Shown: positions 14,831-24,592 of the stretch, piece after piece
Position numbering within the stretch: position 1 is the first letter of the stretch
Layout of the letters: each line of letters opens with the position of its first letter
NCBI RefSeq assembly: GCF_014268885.2
Contig: NZ_CP077095.1
Location: 2,485,501 to 2,549,500 of the forward strand
Length of the DNA: 64,000 bases
Direction of reading: 5' to 3'
Source of the DNA: Pseudomonas xantholysinigenes
GTDB lineage: Bacteria; Pseudomonadota; Gammaproteobacteria; Pseudomonadales; Pseudomonadaceae
Made by a program: the position numbers and the translations under genes
Notes under the pieces: generated by a model
Databases searched by the model: none
Seen by the model: the letters and a program-made list of their open reading frames with translations, nothing else
Told to the model about the DNA's origin: nothing

Positions 14831-17266
14831 TTACTCGGTCTTGCGCGCCAAGCCAGAGATGATGGCTGCCGCCAGCAGGCCAATGCCCCAGCCGATCAAG
14901 GTCTGCAGCCAGATCACCAGGCGTACGGCATGCTGCGCCGTGAGTGCCCGGAACTCTTGCTCGGGGTCGGCGTTTGGGGTGGGGACCAGAGGCGCCCAGT
15001 CGGTTTCCTGCTTGAGATCGACAAAAGGCATGAGCACATCCAGTGAATAGGCCAGGGGGCTGAATCCTGTGTATTCGGCGGGCAGATCGGAACACAGGTA
15101 CCAGTTTTCCTTGGTTCGGACCTCAATGGGTGGCCAGGCCTCCGAGTTATTGGGACGGCAGGCCTGATAGGCAGGGTTCTGATAGATGCGTGGGTCGGTT
15201 GGGGCGAAGATGCCCACCAACGCGGCGGCCCAGTAGATCAAGGCGCATACCAGCCAAGTACCAAAGAAATAGTGGAACAGCCGGATGGGGCGGTAGCCGT
15301 AGCTGGTAAAGTGGCCATACGCCCAGTGCAGCCGCCTGCTCAGCAGACGGCTGAGCAGGCCTTTGTTGGGGCGCTCAGGGTCGAGTGGTTGATCGACAAG
15401 GCCCAGCTTGCGCCGTTCTGTTTCCAGTTCAATGCCAACCCTGCGTGCCTCGGCAAAGTGCGCGGAGTCCTCAAGTACCTGCTTGAGTTGCCACCAAGGT
15501 TGAGGGCGAAAGTCCTCGGCGCGCCGGGTGCTGGCTTTGCGTATAGCAGGCCAGCGCTTGTCCAGCCACCGAGCCAGCCGTTGGCATCGGCCTGATGGCT
15601 CGGGTGGATTAGACGCTCGCAGTACCGCAACCTGCGATCGTAGCCATTTGAGCCGGCGGTTCAGGGTCAGGGGCGGATTGGCGGCCAGTGCGTCGTACTT
15701 GAAGCCATTGAGGACGATCTGCTCGCCCCAGGTGCGCTCATCGTCATCCAGGCGCCCCACTTGGGCATGTTCGAATGAGGCCCGGTTCAATGGGCGGGTG
15801 AACTTGAGAAGCGAGAGTGTACCCTTGATTCGGGTCTTTTTCAGGCTGAGTGTTTCGCTCGCCTCGATGGCGAATAGGCTGCGGTCGCAGCGCAGCTCGC
15901 CTTCAATGCATGCATCATTGAACGCGATACTGCCGCTGGCTTGAACATTGAGTACCACTTTGCCCAGGACTTTCGATTGGTTCGCATTAAGTGATCGGTT
16001 AGTACTATTGCCGTCGAATCGCGCCTCATTGAAGATCAAGTCTCCCTCGAACGTGGTGCAGAGCAGGCGGACGGTGCCATTGGCAACGAAGCCTGATATG
16101 AAATGCGCGTCTCTCCCGATTGTGGCGGCGTCGGCGCTCAAGGCGTAACCGTCGCTTGCGTGCAGTTGGGTACCTTTGCAAATCAGTTGTCCGCCGATCT
16201 TGGTGGTAATCAGGCGGACCTCGCCATAGACTTCGGCGCGCGAAAGATTGAGGCGGCCGTCAATTTTGGCGCTATCGAAGATAATTGCCGATCCAGTCGC
16301 TTCGAAGCGCCCCAGCAACTCGGCGTTGTCATAGATTTGCGCCTTGCTGAACCTCACGGCGCCTTTGGCGTTGAAGCCTTTGGATAGGGATACCTCTCCC
16401 TGCAGCACAGCGCCATGGGCGTAAATAGCCTCGGCACCACCCCCATCGAATGTGCCTGCCAGTGAGAGTTTTCCGTCTACGCGGGTGGCGGCAAGCATGA
16501 GCTGGCCCTGAATATGCGCGTCGACCATGAGAAGGTTGTGCCGCAGTTGCGTCCCTCGCAAATCGAGCGCTACACCGTCGTGCTCCAGCAGGGTGGTTGC
16601 GTGCAGGCGAAATCCGCCACTGATCGTTGCGTTCTGGCAACGCAGGCTCTGGATCCTGGTATCGGCAAGGTGGATGTCCGAGCCCAGGGTGATGCTGTTG
16701 AGAATCAGAGCCGGTCCGTTTGCCGCGTGTAGCGAAGACTTCGAACAATGAAGCATGCCGCTGATCTGCGTGCCCGGCAATGCCAGCGCCCCGTCGCTTT
16801 TGACTTTTCGTACAATCAGGTTGCCCTGGACACTGGCGTTCCAGGCCGTAAGTCCCCGTTCCAGCCAGGTATTGCTCAGATGAAGATCGCCGTGGAGGAC
16901 ACTGCGGTTGGCCAGCAGTTCGGGTAGGCGACATCCGGTGAGGCGAATAGTCCCGGTGATATCGGCTTCATTCAGGTTCAGTGGCTGCTCGAAGGTACAG
17001 AGGCGCAACTCGAAGGGGGTCGAAGTCTTCGAATTGCGCAGGTCGAGTACCCCAGTGATATAGGCACCCTGCACGCGAACCCCACGCTCATGAATAGCCG
17101 TGTCGCGGTCACCGCCAAGAATCAGAAATCTCAGAAACTCCGCGCGAATGGCGCGAATGGGGTAGGGGACATGGGGCCTGCTCTTGCTGATGCGAGCCAG
17201 TTGGCCACTGTTGCAACACGCCAGCAATTGTTGCTCCGCCACGCTAAGAGGCTCGAAGCCTTTCAA
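14831..17266 (-). CDS. Large beta-solenoid membrane protein of unknown function
   Basis: About 811 residues. I prefer a TTG start at 17266, preceded by AAGGA with six bases' spacing; GTG at 17296 or TTG at 17320 would add 10 or 18 residues. Residues about 60-490 consist of short repeats with regular A-x-I-x-G-x-L or G-x-V-x-L spacing (for example SAKIDGRLNLSRAEVYGEV), a pentapeptide-like right-handed solenoid. Residues 520-650 are basic and helical. Two membrane segments follow (FHYFFGTWLVCALIYWAAAL and LVIWLQTLIGWGIGLLAAAI), with a short Cys-containing loop between them. Base composition is visibly less GC-rich than its neighbours, hinting at transfer. I do not recognise a function. Confidence 0.8.
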   Translation of the reverse strand: MKGFEPLSVAEQQLLACCNSGQLARISKSRPHVPYPIRAIRAEFLRFLILGGDRDTAIHERGVRVQGAYITGVLDLRNSKTSTPFELRLCTFEQPLNLNEADITGTIRLTGCRLPELLANRSVLHGDLHLSNTWLERGLTAWNASVQGNLIVRKVKSDGALALPGTQISGMLHCSKSSLHAANGPALILNSITLGSDIHLADTRIQSLRCQNATISGGFRLHATTLLEHDGVALDLRGTQLRHNLLMVDAHIQGQLMLAATRVDGKLSLAGTFDGGGAEAIYAHGAVLQGEVSLSKGFNAKGAVRFSKAQIYDNAELLGRFEATGSAIIFDSAKIDGRLNLSRAEVYGEVRLITTKIGGQLICKGTQLHASDGYALSADAATIGRDAHFISGFVANGTVRLLCTTFEGDLIFNEARFDGNSTNRSLNANQSKVLGKVVLNVQASGSIAFNDACIEGELRCDRSLFAIEASETLSLKKTRIKGTLSLLKFTRPLNRASFEHAQVGRLDDDERTWGEQIVLNGFKYDALAANPPLTLNRRLKWLRSQVAVLRASNPPEPSGRCQRLARWLDKRWPAIRKASTRRAEDFRPQPWWQLKQVLEDSAHFAEARRVGIELETERRKLGLVDQPLDPERPNKGLLSRLLSRRLHWAYGHFTSYGYRPIRLFHYFFGTWLVCALIYWAAALVGIFAPTDPRIYQNPAYQACRPNNSEAWPPIEVRTKENWYLCSDLPAEYTGFSPLAYSLDVLMPFVDLKQETDWAPLVPTPNADPEQEFRALTAQHAVRLVIWLQTLIGWGIGLLAAAIISGLARKTE

Positions 17267-17319
17267 CGACCTTCCTTTGATTCCGTTCGTACTCACAGTG
17301 ATCTCGATAACAAGCGCCA

Positions 17320-17340
17320 AGCCCCCGGGTACTGGGGGCT
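17320..17340 (-). terminator. Hairpin downstream of xthA
   Basis: AGCCCCC/GGGGGCT inverted repeat with a seven-base loop, 37 bases beyond the xthA stop on the minus strand. The following TTGGCGCTTGTT is only weakly U-rich, so termination is probable rather than sure. It also argues against the outermost start of the next gene. Confidence 0.55.
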
Positions 17341-17376
17341 GGTGATTCAGGTAGGGGGAGAGCGGGGTGTCAGGTT

Positions 17377-18189
17377 TCAGGCCAGCTCAAGCCAGATCGG
17401 CGCATGATCCGACGGTTTTTCCATCCCACGCAGCTCGTAGTCGACCCCGGCTGCCTTCAGGCGCGGCAGCAGCCCCTGCGACGCCATGATCAGGTCGATG
17501 CGCAGGCCTCGCTTGGGCTCGTCCTCGAACCCACGGCTGCGGTAGTCAAACCAGCTGAAGCGGTCGGCGACCTCCGGGTGCAGGTGACGGAAACTGTCGA
17601 CCAGCCCCCAGCCCTTGAGCCGCTCCATCCACTCGCGCTCTTCGGGCAGGAAGCTGCACTTGCCGGTCTTGAGCCAGCGTTTGGCGTTGTCCGCGCCGAT
17701 GCCGATGTCGCAGTCCTGGGGCGAGATGTTCACGTCGCCCATCACCACCAACGGCTGATCGTTTTTGAACTGCCCTTCGAGCAGGGCTTGCAGGTCGCTG
17801 TAGAAGCGCTGCTTGGCCGGGAACTTGGTGGGGTGGTCGCGGCTTTCGCCCTGGGGGAAGTAGCCGTTCATGATGGTGATCGGCGTGCCATCGGCGTCGG
17901 CGAAGGTGCCCCAGATGAAGCGCCGCTGGGCGTCCTCCTCGTCAGTGGCGAAACCCTTGGACAGCGACAGCGGCGCCTGCTTGGAGAGCAAGGCCACGCC
18001 GTAGTGGCCTTTCTGGCCATGGAAATGCACGTGATAGCCCAGTGCCTGGACCTCGGCCAGCGGGAACTGATCGTCGCTGACCTTGGTTTCCTGCAGGCCG
18101 ATCACGTCCGGCTGGTGCTTGTCGATCAGTGCCGCCAACTGGTGGGGGCGGGCGCGCAGGCCATTGATGTTGAACGAGACGATCTTCAT
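17377..18189 (-). CDS. xthA: Exodeoxyribonuclease III
   Basis: 270 residues from [17 protein letters not shown], the standard N-terminus and length (E. coli 268). An in-frame extension of 15 codons was rejected. The active-site set of the AP endonuclease/exonuclease fold is complete: N in FNING, E in GLQETKV, D and N in [10 protein letters not shown] in LRIDLIM, and D-H in [10 protein letters not shown]. It removes 3' blocking groups and cuts at abasic sites in base-excision repair in the cytoplasm. It is transcribed alone, divergent from the acetyltransferase gene. Confidence 0.96.
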   Translation of the reverse strand: MKIVSFNINGLRARPHQLAALIDKHQPDVIGLQETKVSDDQFPLAEVQALGYHVHFHGQKGHYGVALLSKQAPLSLSKGFATDEEDAQRRFIWGTFADADGTPITIMNGYFPQGESRDHPTKFPAKQRFYSDLQALLEGQFKNDQPLVVMGDVNISPQDCDIGIGADNAKRWLKTGKCSFLPEEREWMERLKGWGLVDSFRHLHPEVADRFSWFDYRSRGFEDEPKRGLRIDLIMASQGLLPRLKAAGVDYELRGMEKPSDHAPIWLELA

Positions 18190-18352
18190 GACAGGACGAT
18201 CCTGGTAAAAGCCCCGAATGCTAGCCGACATCACCGGTCACGGCCAGCGTGGCGCCATGTCGAGGGCGCTGCTAACGTGCTGGAAAAGGTGAACGAAGTG
18301 CCGGGGCGCAGCTCCAAGACACTGTACGCCCATTCCAGGAGGACCGCTCGCA

Positions 18353-19003
18353 ATGCCCGACACTGCCACCGCCCAGGCGCGGACCTGCCCGCTCGACGAA
18401 GGCTATGCCCGCGAGGTGCGATCATTGCTCTACCACGCCTATCGCCACGAACCCACGTTCGCCTGGTTGTTCGAGGCCCAGCGCCCGGGCTATGAGCGGC
18501 GCTTGCGGGTGATGGTGCGGGAATGGGTACGCCAGCATTTCTACCTGCAACTGCCTGCCGTCGGCCTGCTGCTGCAGGATCGCCTGATCGGCGTGGCCCT
18601 GATCGTGCCGCCGCAACGGCGCCTTGGCGTGGCGGACAGCTGGGCCTGGCGCCTGCGCATGATGCTGGGCACCGGCTTGCGCTGTACCCGGCGCTACCTG
18701 GACTACCAGGCGGCCTTGGCCGGTTGCCTGCCGGGCGAGCCGGTGCACATGCTGCCGTTGCTCGGCGTGCACCCGCAGTTCCAGGGGCAGCACCATGGCG
18801 AACAACTGCTGCAGGCAGTACATGATTGGTGCGCCGAGGACCCGAGCACCGAAGGCGTGGTGCTGGATACCGGCAATGCCCACTACCTGGCCTTTTACCA
18901 ACGCCAGGGCTACCAGGAGATCGGCGAGATTGCCGTGGGGCCGATCCGTGAGCGAGTGTTCTTTCACCCCAACCCCGAGTCGTCCAGGGTGGCCAACCTG
19001 TGA
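18353..19003 (+). CDS. GNAT-family N-acetyltransferase
   Basis: 216 residues with the GNAT fold. The beta4/acetyl-CoA loop is LLGVHPQFQGQHHGEQLLQAVHDW, where QxxGxG/A is represented by QGQHHG. The final strand reads LAFYQRQGYQEIGEI. The long N-terminal half (YAREVRSLLYHAYRHEPTFAWLF) is typical of a subgroup with unknown substrates. It lies 44 bases before tamA on the same strand and could share a transcript, but no functional link is evident. Confidence 0.85.
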   Translation: MPDTATAQARTCPLDEGYAREVRSLLYHAYRHEPTFAWLFEAQRPGYERRLRVMVREWVRQHFYLQLPAVGLLLQDRLIGVALIVPPQRRLGVADSWAWRLRMMLGTGLRCTRRYLDYQAALAGCLPGEPVHMLPLLGVHPQFQGQHHGEQLLQAVHDWCAEDPSTEGVVLDTGNAHYLAFYQRQGYQEIGEIAVGPIRERVFFHPNPESSRVANL

Positions 19004-19047
19004 CAGGTATTGTCCAACGGCTCCGTTGACCTCCCTGCTCTGGTAGC

Positions 19048-20799
19048 ATGCGCCCCATGACGTATTCAGGAAGACTTGGCTGGGGCCTGCTGTTACTGGC
19101 CGCCAGCTCCATGGCATGGGCCCAGAGCGAATTGCTGGTGCGGGTGAAACCCGCCAACAAGGCGCTCAAGGCCAATATCGAAGGTTACATCGGCAGCCTG
19201 GGCGACCGCGATGAAGAAGCGCTCTTGCGTTTCAGTCGCGGCGCTGAGGAGCAGGCGCGCAAGGCGGCCCAGGCCCTGGGGTATTACCAGGCGCGGGTCG
19301 ACAGCGAGGTCAAGCCGCCAAGCGACAAGGACAAGCCCCCGCAGCTGATCCTGCGGGTCGAGCCTGGAGAGCCGGTGCACCTGCGCAACGTGACGGTACG
19401 CATCGAAGGACCGGCCAGCGCGCTCAAGGTTTTTCGGATTCCCGACAGCAAGGCCTTGCGTCCAGGCGAACAACTCAACCACGGCATCTACGAGGATGCC
19501 AAGCGGCTGATCCAGAACCAGGCCTCGCGTTACGGCTTCTTCAACGGCCGTTTCGAGCGCCAGCGCCTGGCCATCGACCCCCAGGCCGGCGTCGCCGATA
19601 TCGAACTGGTCTACCAGAGTGGCCCACGCTTTCACCTGGGCGCGGTGAATTTTGGCGGCGACACGCCGCTGGACAACGACCTGCTGCAGCGCATGGTGTC
19701 GTTCAAACCCGGCACGCCCTACGACTCCGAACTGATCGCCGAACTCAACAACGACCTGCAGTCGAGCGGTTACTTCGAGGGGGTGCGGGTGGATGCCGCG
19801 CCCACCGCCGCGGTGGGCGAGGAGATCCCCGTCGAGGTTCACCTCGACACCCGCAAGCCGCGCACCATGGGCTTGGGCCTGGGCTTCTCGACCGACGTCG
19901 GCCCGCGCGGCAAGGCCAACTGGACCCGCCACTGGGTCAACCCGCAAGGCCACAGCTACGGCTGGGAGACCGAGCTCTCGGCGCCGCGACAAAACGTCGG
20001 CCTGTGGTACGACATTCCGCTCGACCCGCCGCTGACCGACAAGCTGCGCTTTGCCGGCGGCTACCAGAATGAGGACATCTCCGGCACCGACACCCTCAGC
20101 AAGCTGCTGACCGTCGGCCCGGAGTGGCACAGCAAGCTGCCCAGCGGCTGGCAGCGGGTGATCTCGTTGAAGTACCAGCGCGAAGAGTACCGCCTGGGCG
20201 ACGACTCGGGGCTGAGCAACCTGTTGATGCCGGGCGTGAGCTTTTCCTACCTGCGCAGCGACAACCGCATCGACCCGCACAATGGCTATCGCTTGCAGTT
20301 CGACTTGCAGGCGGCCAAGGAGGGGTTGGGCTCGGACACCAACCTGGTCCATGGCAACGTGCTGCTCAAAGGCCTCACCACCCTGGGCCAGCACCATCGT
20401 TTTCTCGGGCGTGTGCAATTCGGTGGCAGCGCCACCAACGGCTATCAGCAGAATATCCCGCCGTCGCTGCGCTTCTTCGCCGGCGGCGACCAGAGCGTGA
20501 GGGGCTACGACTACCAGTCGTTGTCACCGAAGAACAACAAGGGCGACCGTATCGGCGGGCGCTACCTGGTCGCCGGCAGCGCCGAATACCAGTACTCGAT
20601 TGCCGAGAAGTGGCGCGTGGCGACTTTCATCGACCAGGGCAACTCGTTCAATTCGCTAGAACTGCCCAGCCTCAAGACCGGCGTCGGCATAGGCGTGCGC
20701 TGGGTCTCGCCGGTGGGGCCGCTGCGCCTGGACCTGGCCCGCGCGCTCGATGACGATGGCGGTTTTCGCCTTCATTTCTCCATGGGGCCCGAGCTGTGA
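19048..20799 (+). CDS. tamA: Translocation and assembly module outer-membrane protein TamA
   Basis: 583 residues. A second ATG at 19057 is an equally possible start. A signal peptide (LLLLAASSMAWAQS) is followed by three POTRA domains (about 25-270; e.g. FHLGAVNFGGDTPLDNDLLQ) and a 16-strand Omp85 barrel ending in an outer-membrane C-terminus, GFRLHFSMGPEL. The barrel carries VRGYDYQSL, the family's VRGY/F lid-loop motif. TamA works with TamB in inserting outer-membrane proteins and in phospholipid transport. The tamB start overlaps its stop (TGATG), so the two are coupled. Confidence 0.94.
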   Translation: MRPMTYSGRLGWGLLLLAASSMAWAQSELLVRVKPANKALKANIEGYIGSLGDRDEEALLRFSRGAEEQARKAAQALGYYQARVDSEVKPPSDKDKPPQLILRVEPGEPVHLRNVTVRIEGPASALKVFRIPDSKALRPGEQLNHGIYEDAKRLIQNQASRYGFFNGRFERQRLAIDPQAGVADIELVYQSGPRFHLGAVNFGGDTPLDNDLLQRMVSFKPGTPYDSELIAELNNDLQSSGYFEGVRVDAAPTAAVGEEIPVEVHLDTRKPRTMGLGLGFSTDVGPRGKANWTRHWVNPQGHSYGWETELSAPRQNVGLWYDIPLDPPLTDKLRFAGGYQNEDISGTDTLSKLLTVGPEWHSKLPSGWQRVISLKYQREEYRLGDDSGLSNLLMPGVSFSYLRSDNRIDPHNGYRLQFDLQAAKEGLGSDTNLVHGNVLLKGLTTLGQHHRFLGRVQFGGSATNGYQQNIPPSLRFFAGGDQSVRGYDYQSLSPKNNKGDRIGGRYLVAGSAEYQYSIAEKWRVATFIDQGNSFNSLELPSLKTGVGIGVRWVSPVGPLRLDLARALDDDGGFRLHFSMGPEL

Positions 20800-23700
20800 T
20801 GCGTGTGTGCAAATCCGTGTTGTTCGTGTTGCTTGGCCTGTTGTTGCTGGTCTTGCTCGGGCTGGGCCTTGTGCTGGGGACCGGTGCCGGCAGCCGTTGG
20901 CTGCTGGAGCGCGTACCGGGGCTCGAGGTCAGTGAGTTCAATGGCCGACTCGGCGGCCAGTGGCAGGCCCGCCAGTTGCGCTGGATAGACGGTGACAACC
21001 GGGTCGAGTTGCAGGCGCCGCAGATGATCTGGTCGCCGGCCTGCCTGTTACGCGCCACTTTGTGTGTGCAGCGATTGCAAGCCGAACGTATCGACCTGGC
21101 GTTTGCCCCGGGTGATGCAAAGGCCGATAGCGAACCATTGCAGTTGCCGACCTTGCGTCTGCCGCTGGCCATCGAGCTGGGGGAGATCAAGGTGGGCCAG
21201 CTGCGCCTGGACGGCAGCGATTTACTGGCCGACTTGCAGCTTGCCGCGCAATGGACCACCGGCGGTTTGCGGGTCGATGCCTTGCACCTGCGCCGTGACG
21301 ATTTGGTCCTCGATCTTTCCGGCGATGTGCAGCCCGAGGGCGACTGGCCCCTGCAATTGCAAGGGAAATTGCAGTTGCCGACGGTTGACGGCAAAGCCTG
21401 GCAATTGGCATTGACCGCCAAGGGTGAGTTGCACAAGACACTCACGCTGGAAGCCAACAGCTCGGGGTATCTGGAGGCGCGCCTGACTGGCGAGCTGCAA
21501 GCCCTGGCCGAACACCTGCCGGCGCGCCTGAGCCTGCGCAGCGATGGCTTCAAGCCGGCGGGCAGCCTGCCCGACACCCTGCAATTGAATCAGTTGCGGC
21601 TCGATGCCCAGGGCGACCTGCTCAAGGGGTACCAGTTGTCCGGCAGTGCCAGCTTACCGGCAGAGCAAGGGCCGGTGGCGCTGGTGCTGGCCGGCAAGGT
21701 CGATGCCAAGGGCGTCAGGCTCGATGCGCTGGACCTCGATGCCAGCGCCAGCCAACGGCTCAAGCTGCAGGCCAGCGCCGACTGGCAGCAGGGGTTGAGT
21801 GCCGAGGCGAGTCTCGATTGGTTGGACTTCCCCTGGCTGCGCTTGTACCCGATGGACCCGGCGCCCCAGGTCAGCCTGAAGCGCCTCGACGCTCAGGTGC
21901 AGTACCGCGATGGCGCCTACAAGGGGGCTTTCAAGGGGGATCTGCAAGGGCCGGCCGGCGCCTTCAGCCTGGCCAGCCCGTTCGAAGGCGACTTGGGCCA
22001 GGTACGCCTGCCGCAACTGGCGCTGACCGCGGGGCAGGGCAAGGCGGCAGGCAACATCGTCCTGCGCTTCGCCGACACCTTGGCCTGGGATGTCGACCTG
22101 CAGCTGTCGGCCCTGGACCCGTCCTATTGGCTGGCCGAGCTGCCGGGTACGCTGGCCGGGCCGCTACGCAGTCAGGGCGAATTGCACAATGATCAGCTCA
22201 AGCTCAAGGCCCTGCTTGACCTCAAAGGCCGCTTGCGCGGCCAGCCGGCCCTGGTCAAGGTCGATGCCGAGGGCGCTGGTGAACGTTGGACCCTGGCCAG
22301 CCTGGCAGTGCAGCTGGGTGACAATCGCATCAATGGCAGTGGCAGCCTGCAGCAGCGCCTGGCCGGGCGTATCGACCTTGACCTGCCACGCCTGGGCCAG
22401 CTGTGGCCGCAACTGCAAGGGCAGGCCAAGGGCCGCCTGGACGTGGCGGGCAGCCTGACGGCCCCGCAGGGCACGTTCACGCTGCAAGGACAGCAGCTGG
22501 GACAGGCGGATAACCGTCTCCAACGCCTGGACCTGGACGCGCGCCTGGACAGCGCCCAGCGTGGCCAACTGGCGCTCAAGGCTGCTGGCATCCGCGTGGG
22601 CGATACCGCCCTGGGCGACCTCGAGGTGCAGGGCAAGGGCGATAGTCGTCAACAGGCCGCCACACTCGCCCTTGTTGGACCGCAGCTCAAGCTCGACCTG
22701 GCGCTCGATGGCACTCTGGGCAAAGGCGACTGGCGTGGCCGCCTGGCCAGTGGGCGTATTCAGGCCGGGGGCCAGGACTGGCAACTGCAGGCCCCGGCGA
22801 AACTGCAGCGCCTGGCCAACGGTCAGCTGGATTTCGGCGCCCATTGCTGGCGCTCGGGCCAGGCCAGCTTGTGCGGCGAGGACCAACGCCTGGCCCCTGA
22901 GCCACGCTTACGCTACCACCTCAAGCAGTTCCCGCTGGACAGCCTGGCGCAATGGTTGCCCAAGGACTTTGCCTGGCAGGGACTGCTCAACGCCGATATC
23001 AACCTCGATATTCCGGCCAGCGGTCCCAAGGGCAATGTGCGCATCGATGCCAGTGGCGGTACCTTGCGCGTGCGTGACAAGGAACGCTGGGTCGACTTCC
23101 CCTATCAGGCGTTGCGCCTGGACAGCACCCTGGCGCCCCGCCGGATCGATACACGGCTGGATTTCCGTGGCGAGCGTCTGGGTGAACTGAGCGTCAACAC
23201 TCGCCTTGACCCGTTGGGTCGCAACAAGCCGTTGTCCGGCGATTTCCGCCTGGCCGGGCTGGACCTGTCGATCATCAGGCCCTTCCTGCCGATGGTCGAG
23301 CGCCTGGCCGGTCAGCTCAATGGCAGCGGGCATCTGTCCGGCAGCCTGTTGGCGCCGCAGGTCAATGGCAGCCTGGCCTTGAGCGACGGTGAAGTCGGCG
23401 GTGCCGAGTTGCCGGTGAGCCTGGAGAGTTTGTCGCTGCAAGCCCTGATCACTGGCGAGCATGTGCAGCTCAAGGGGGACTGGCGCAGTGGCGACAGCGG
23501 GCGCGGGCAACTCGCCGGGCAAATGACCTGGGGACAGGCGCTGGGCATGGACCTGCACCTGCAGGGCCAGCAGCTGCCCGTCAATGTCGAGCCCTATGCC
23601 GCACTGGAGGTAGCCCCCGACCTGATGATCCGTCTACTGGACGACAGGCTGGCGGTTACCGGCAAGGTCCATGTGCCCAAGGGCAAGATCACCGTGCGCG

Positions 23701-24470
23701 AGTTGCCGCCGTCAACCGTGAAGGTGTCCGACGACACCGTTATCGTTGGCCGCCAGACCGAGGCGGGCAAGCCACCGATGGCGGTTGCCATGGACATCGA
23801 TGTCGATGTCGGCAGCGAGAAACTGTCGTTCAGCGGGTTTGGCCTGAGCGCCAACCTGCTGGGCCACGTGCACATCGGTGACAACCTCGACACCCGTGGC
23901 GAACTCAGCCTGGCCGACGGTCGTTATCGTGCCTACGGGCAACGCCTGACCATTCGCCGTGCGCGTCTGTTGTTCGCCGGGCCCATCGACCAGCCATACC
24001 TGGACATCGAGGCCATTCGCCAGGTCGACGATGTGATTGCCGGTATTCGCCTGAGCGGCAGTGCCGAACAGCCGACCACCAAGGTCTTTTCGGAGCCGGC
24101 GATGAGCCAGGAGCAGGCGTTGTCCTACCTGGTCCTGGGCCGGCCCCTGGGCAGCTCGGGTGAGGACAACAACATGCTGGCCGAAGCGGCCCTGGGCCTG
24201 GGCCTGATGGGCAGCGCCGGCTTGACCGGAGGGCTGGCGTCGAACCTGGGCATCGATGACTTCCAGCTCGACACGCAAGGGTCGGGCAACAGCACCAGCG
24301 TGGTGGCCAGTGGCAATCTGACCGAACGTCTGAGCCTGCGTTATGGCGTGGGTGTGTTCGAACCGGCAAGCACCATCGCATTGCGCTACAAACTGAGCAA
24401 AAAGGTCTATCTCGAGGCCGCCAGCGGCTTGGCCAGTTCGCTGGACATCTTCTACAAACGCGACTTCTAA
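20799..24470 (+). CDS. tamB: Translocation and assembly module inner-membrane protein TamB
   Basis: 1223 residues from the ATG at 20799 (a GTG one codon earlier is possible). One N-terminal membrane anchor (VLFVLLGLLLLVLLGLGLVL) is followed by a long AsmA/VPS13-like beta-taco region and the C-terminal DUF490 domain. The latter is marked by DNLDTRGELSLADGRYRAYG, IRLSGSAEQPTTKVFSEPAM, and SQEQALSYLVLGRPLG. It spans the periplasm as a groove that guides lipids or unfolded strands to TamA. E. coli TamB is 1259 residues, so this is full length. Confidence 0.94.
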   Translation: MRVCKSVLFVLLGLLLLVLLGLGLVLGTGAGSRWLLERVPGLEVSEFNGRLGGQWQARQLRWIDGDNRVELQAPQMIWSPACLLRATLCVQRLQAERIDLAFAPGDAKADSEPLQLPTLRLPLAIELGEIKVGQLRLDGSDLLADLQLAAQWTTGGLRVDALHLRRDDLVLDLSGDVQPEGDWPLQLQGKLQLPTVDGKAWQLALTAKGELHKTLTLEANSSGYLEARLTGELQALAEHLPARLSLRSDGFKPAGSLPDTLQLNQLRLDAQGDLLKGYQLSGSASLPAEQGPVALVLAGKVDAKGVRLDALDLDASASQRLKLQASADWQQGLSAEASLDWLDFPWLRLYPMDPAPQVSLKRLDAQVQYRDGAYKGAFKGDLQGPAGAFSLASPFEGDLGQVRLPQLALTAGQGKAAGNIVLRFADTLAWDVDLQLSALDPSYWLAELPGTLAGPLRSQGELHNDQLKLKALLDLKGRLRGQPALVKVDAEGAGERWTLASLAVQLGDNRINGSGSLQQRLAGRIDLDLPRLGQLWPQLQGQAKGRLDVAGSLTAPQGTFTLQGQQLGQADNRLQRLDLDARLDSAQRGQLALKAAGIRVGDTALGDLEVQGKGDSRQQAATLALVGPQLKLDLALDGTLGKGDWRGRLASGRIQAGGQDWQLQAPAKLQRLANGQLDFGAHCWRSGQASLCGEDQRLAPEPRLRYHLKQFPLDSLAQWLPKDFAWQGLLNADINLDIPASGPKGNVRIDASGGTLRVRDKERWVDFPYQALRLDSTLAPRRIDTRLDFRGERLGELSVNTRLDPLGRNKPLSGDFRLAGLDLSIIRPFLPMVERLAGQLNGSGHLSGSLLAPQVNGSLALSDGEVGGAELPVSLESLSLQALITGEHVQLKGDWRSGDSGRGQLAGQMTWGQALGMDLHLQGQQLPVNVEPYAALEVAPDLMIRLLDDRLAVTGKVHVPKGKITVRELPPSTVKVSDDTVIVGRQTEAGKPPMAVAMDIDVDVGSEKLSFSGFGLSANLLGHVHIGDNLDTRGELSLADGRYRAYGQRLTIRRARLLFAGPIDQPYLDIEAIRQVDDVIAGIRLSGSAEQPTTKVFSEPAMSQEQALSYLVLGRPLGSSGEDNNMLAEAALGLGLMGSAGLTGGLASNLGIDDFQLDTQGSGNSTSVVASGNLTERLSLRYGVGVFEPASTIALRYKLSKKVYLEAASGLASSLDIFYKRDF

Positions 24471-24482
24471 GCGTTTGCGCTG

Positions 24483-24515
24483 ACCCGCACCGGCCATCCG
24501 TGGCCGGCCGCGGGT
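24483..24515 (+). terminator. Hairpin after tamB
   Basis: Nested inverted repeat ACCCGC...GCGGGT enclosing CCGGCCA/TGGCCGG, 12 bases after the tamB stop. No clear T run follows, so it may be a stabilising 3' hairpin or a weak terminator. Confidence 0.45.
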
Positions 24516-24592
24516 ACCTCTCACCACATTGTTGTCCCTGGATCCTGCCGTAACACCGTGTCGGACGCTGGGCGGGCTCTGCGCGGGAATCC

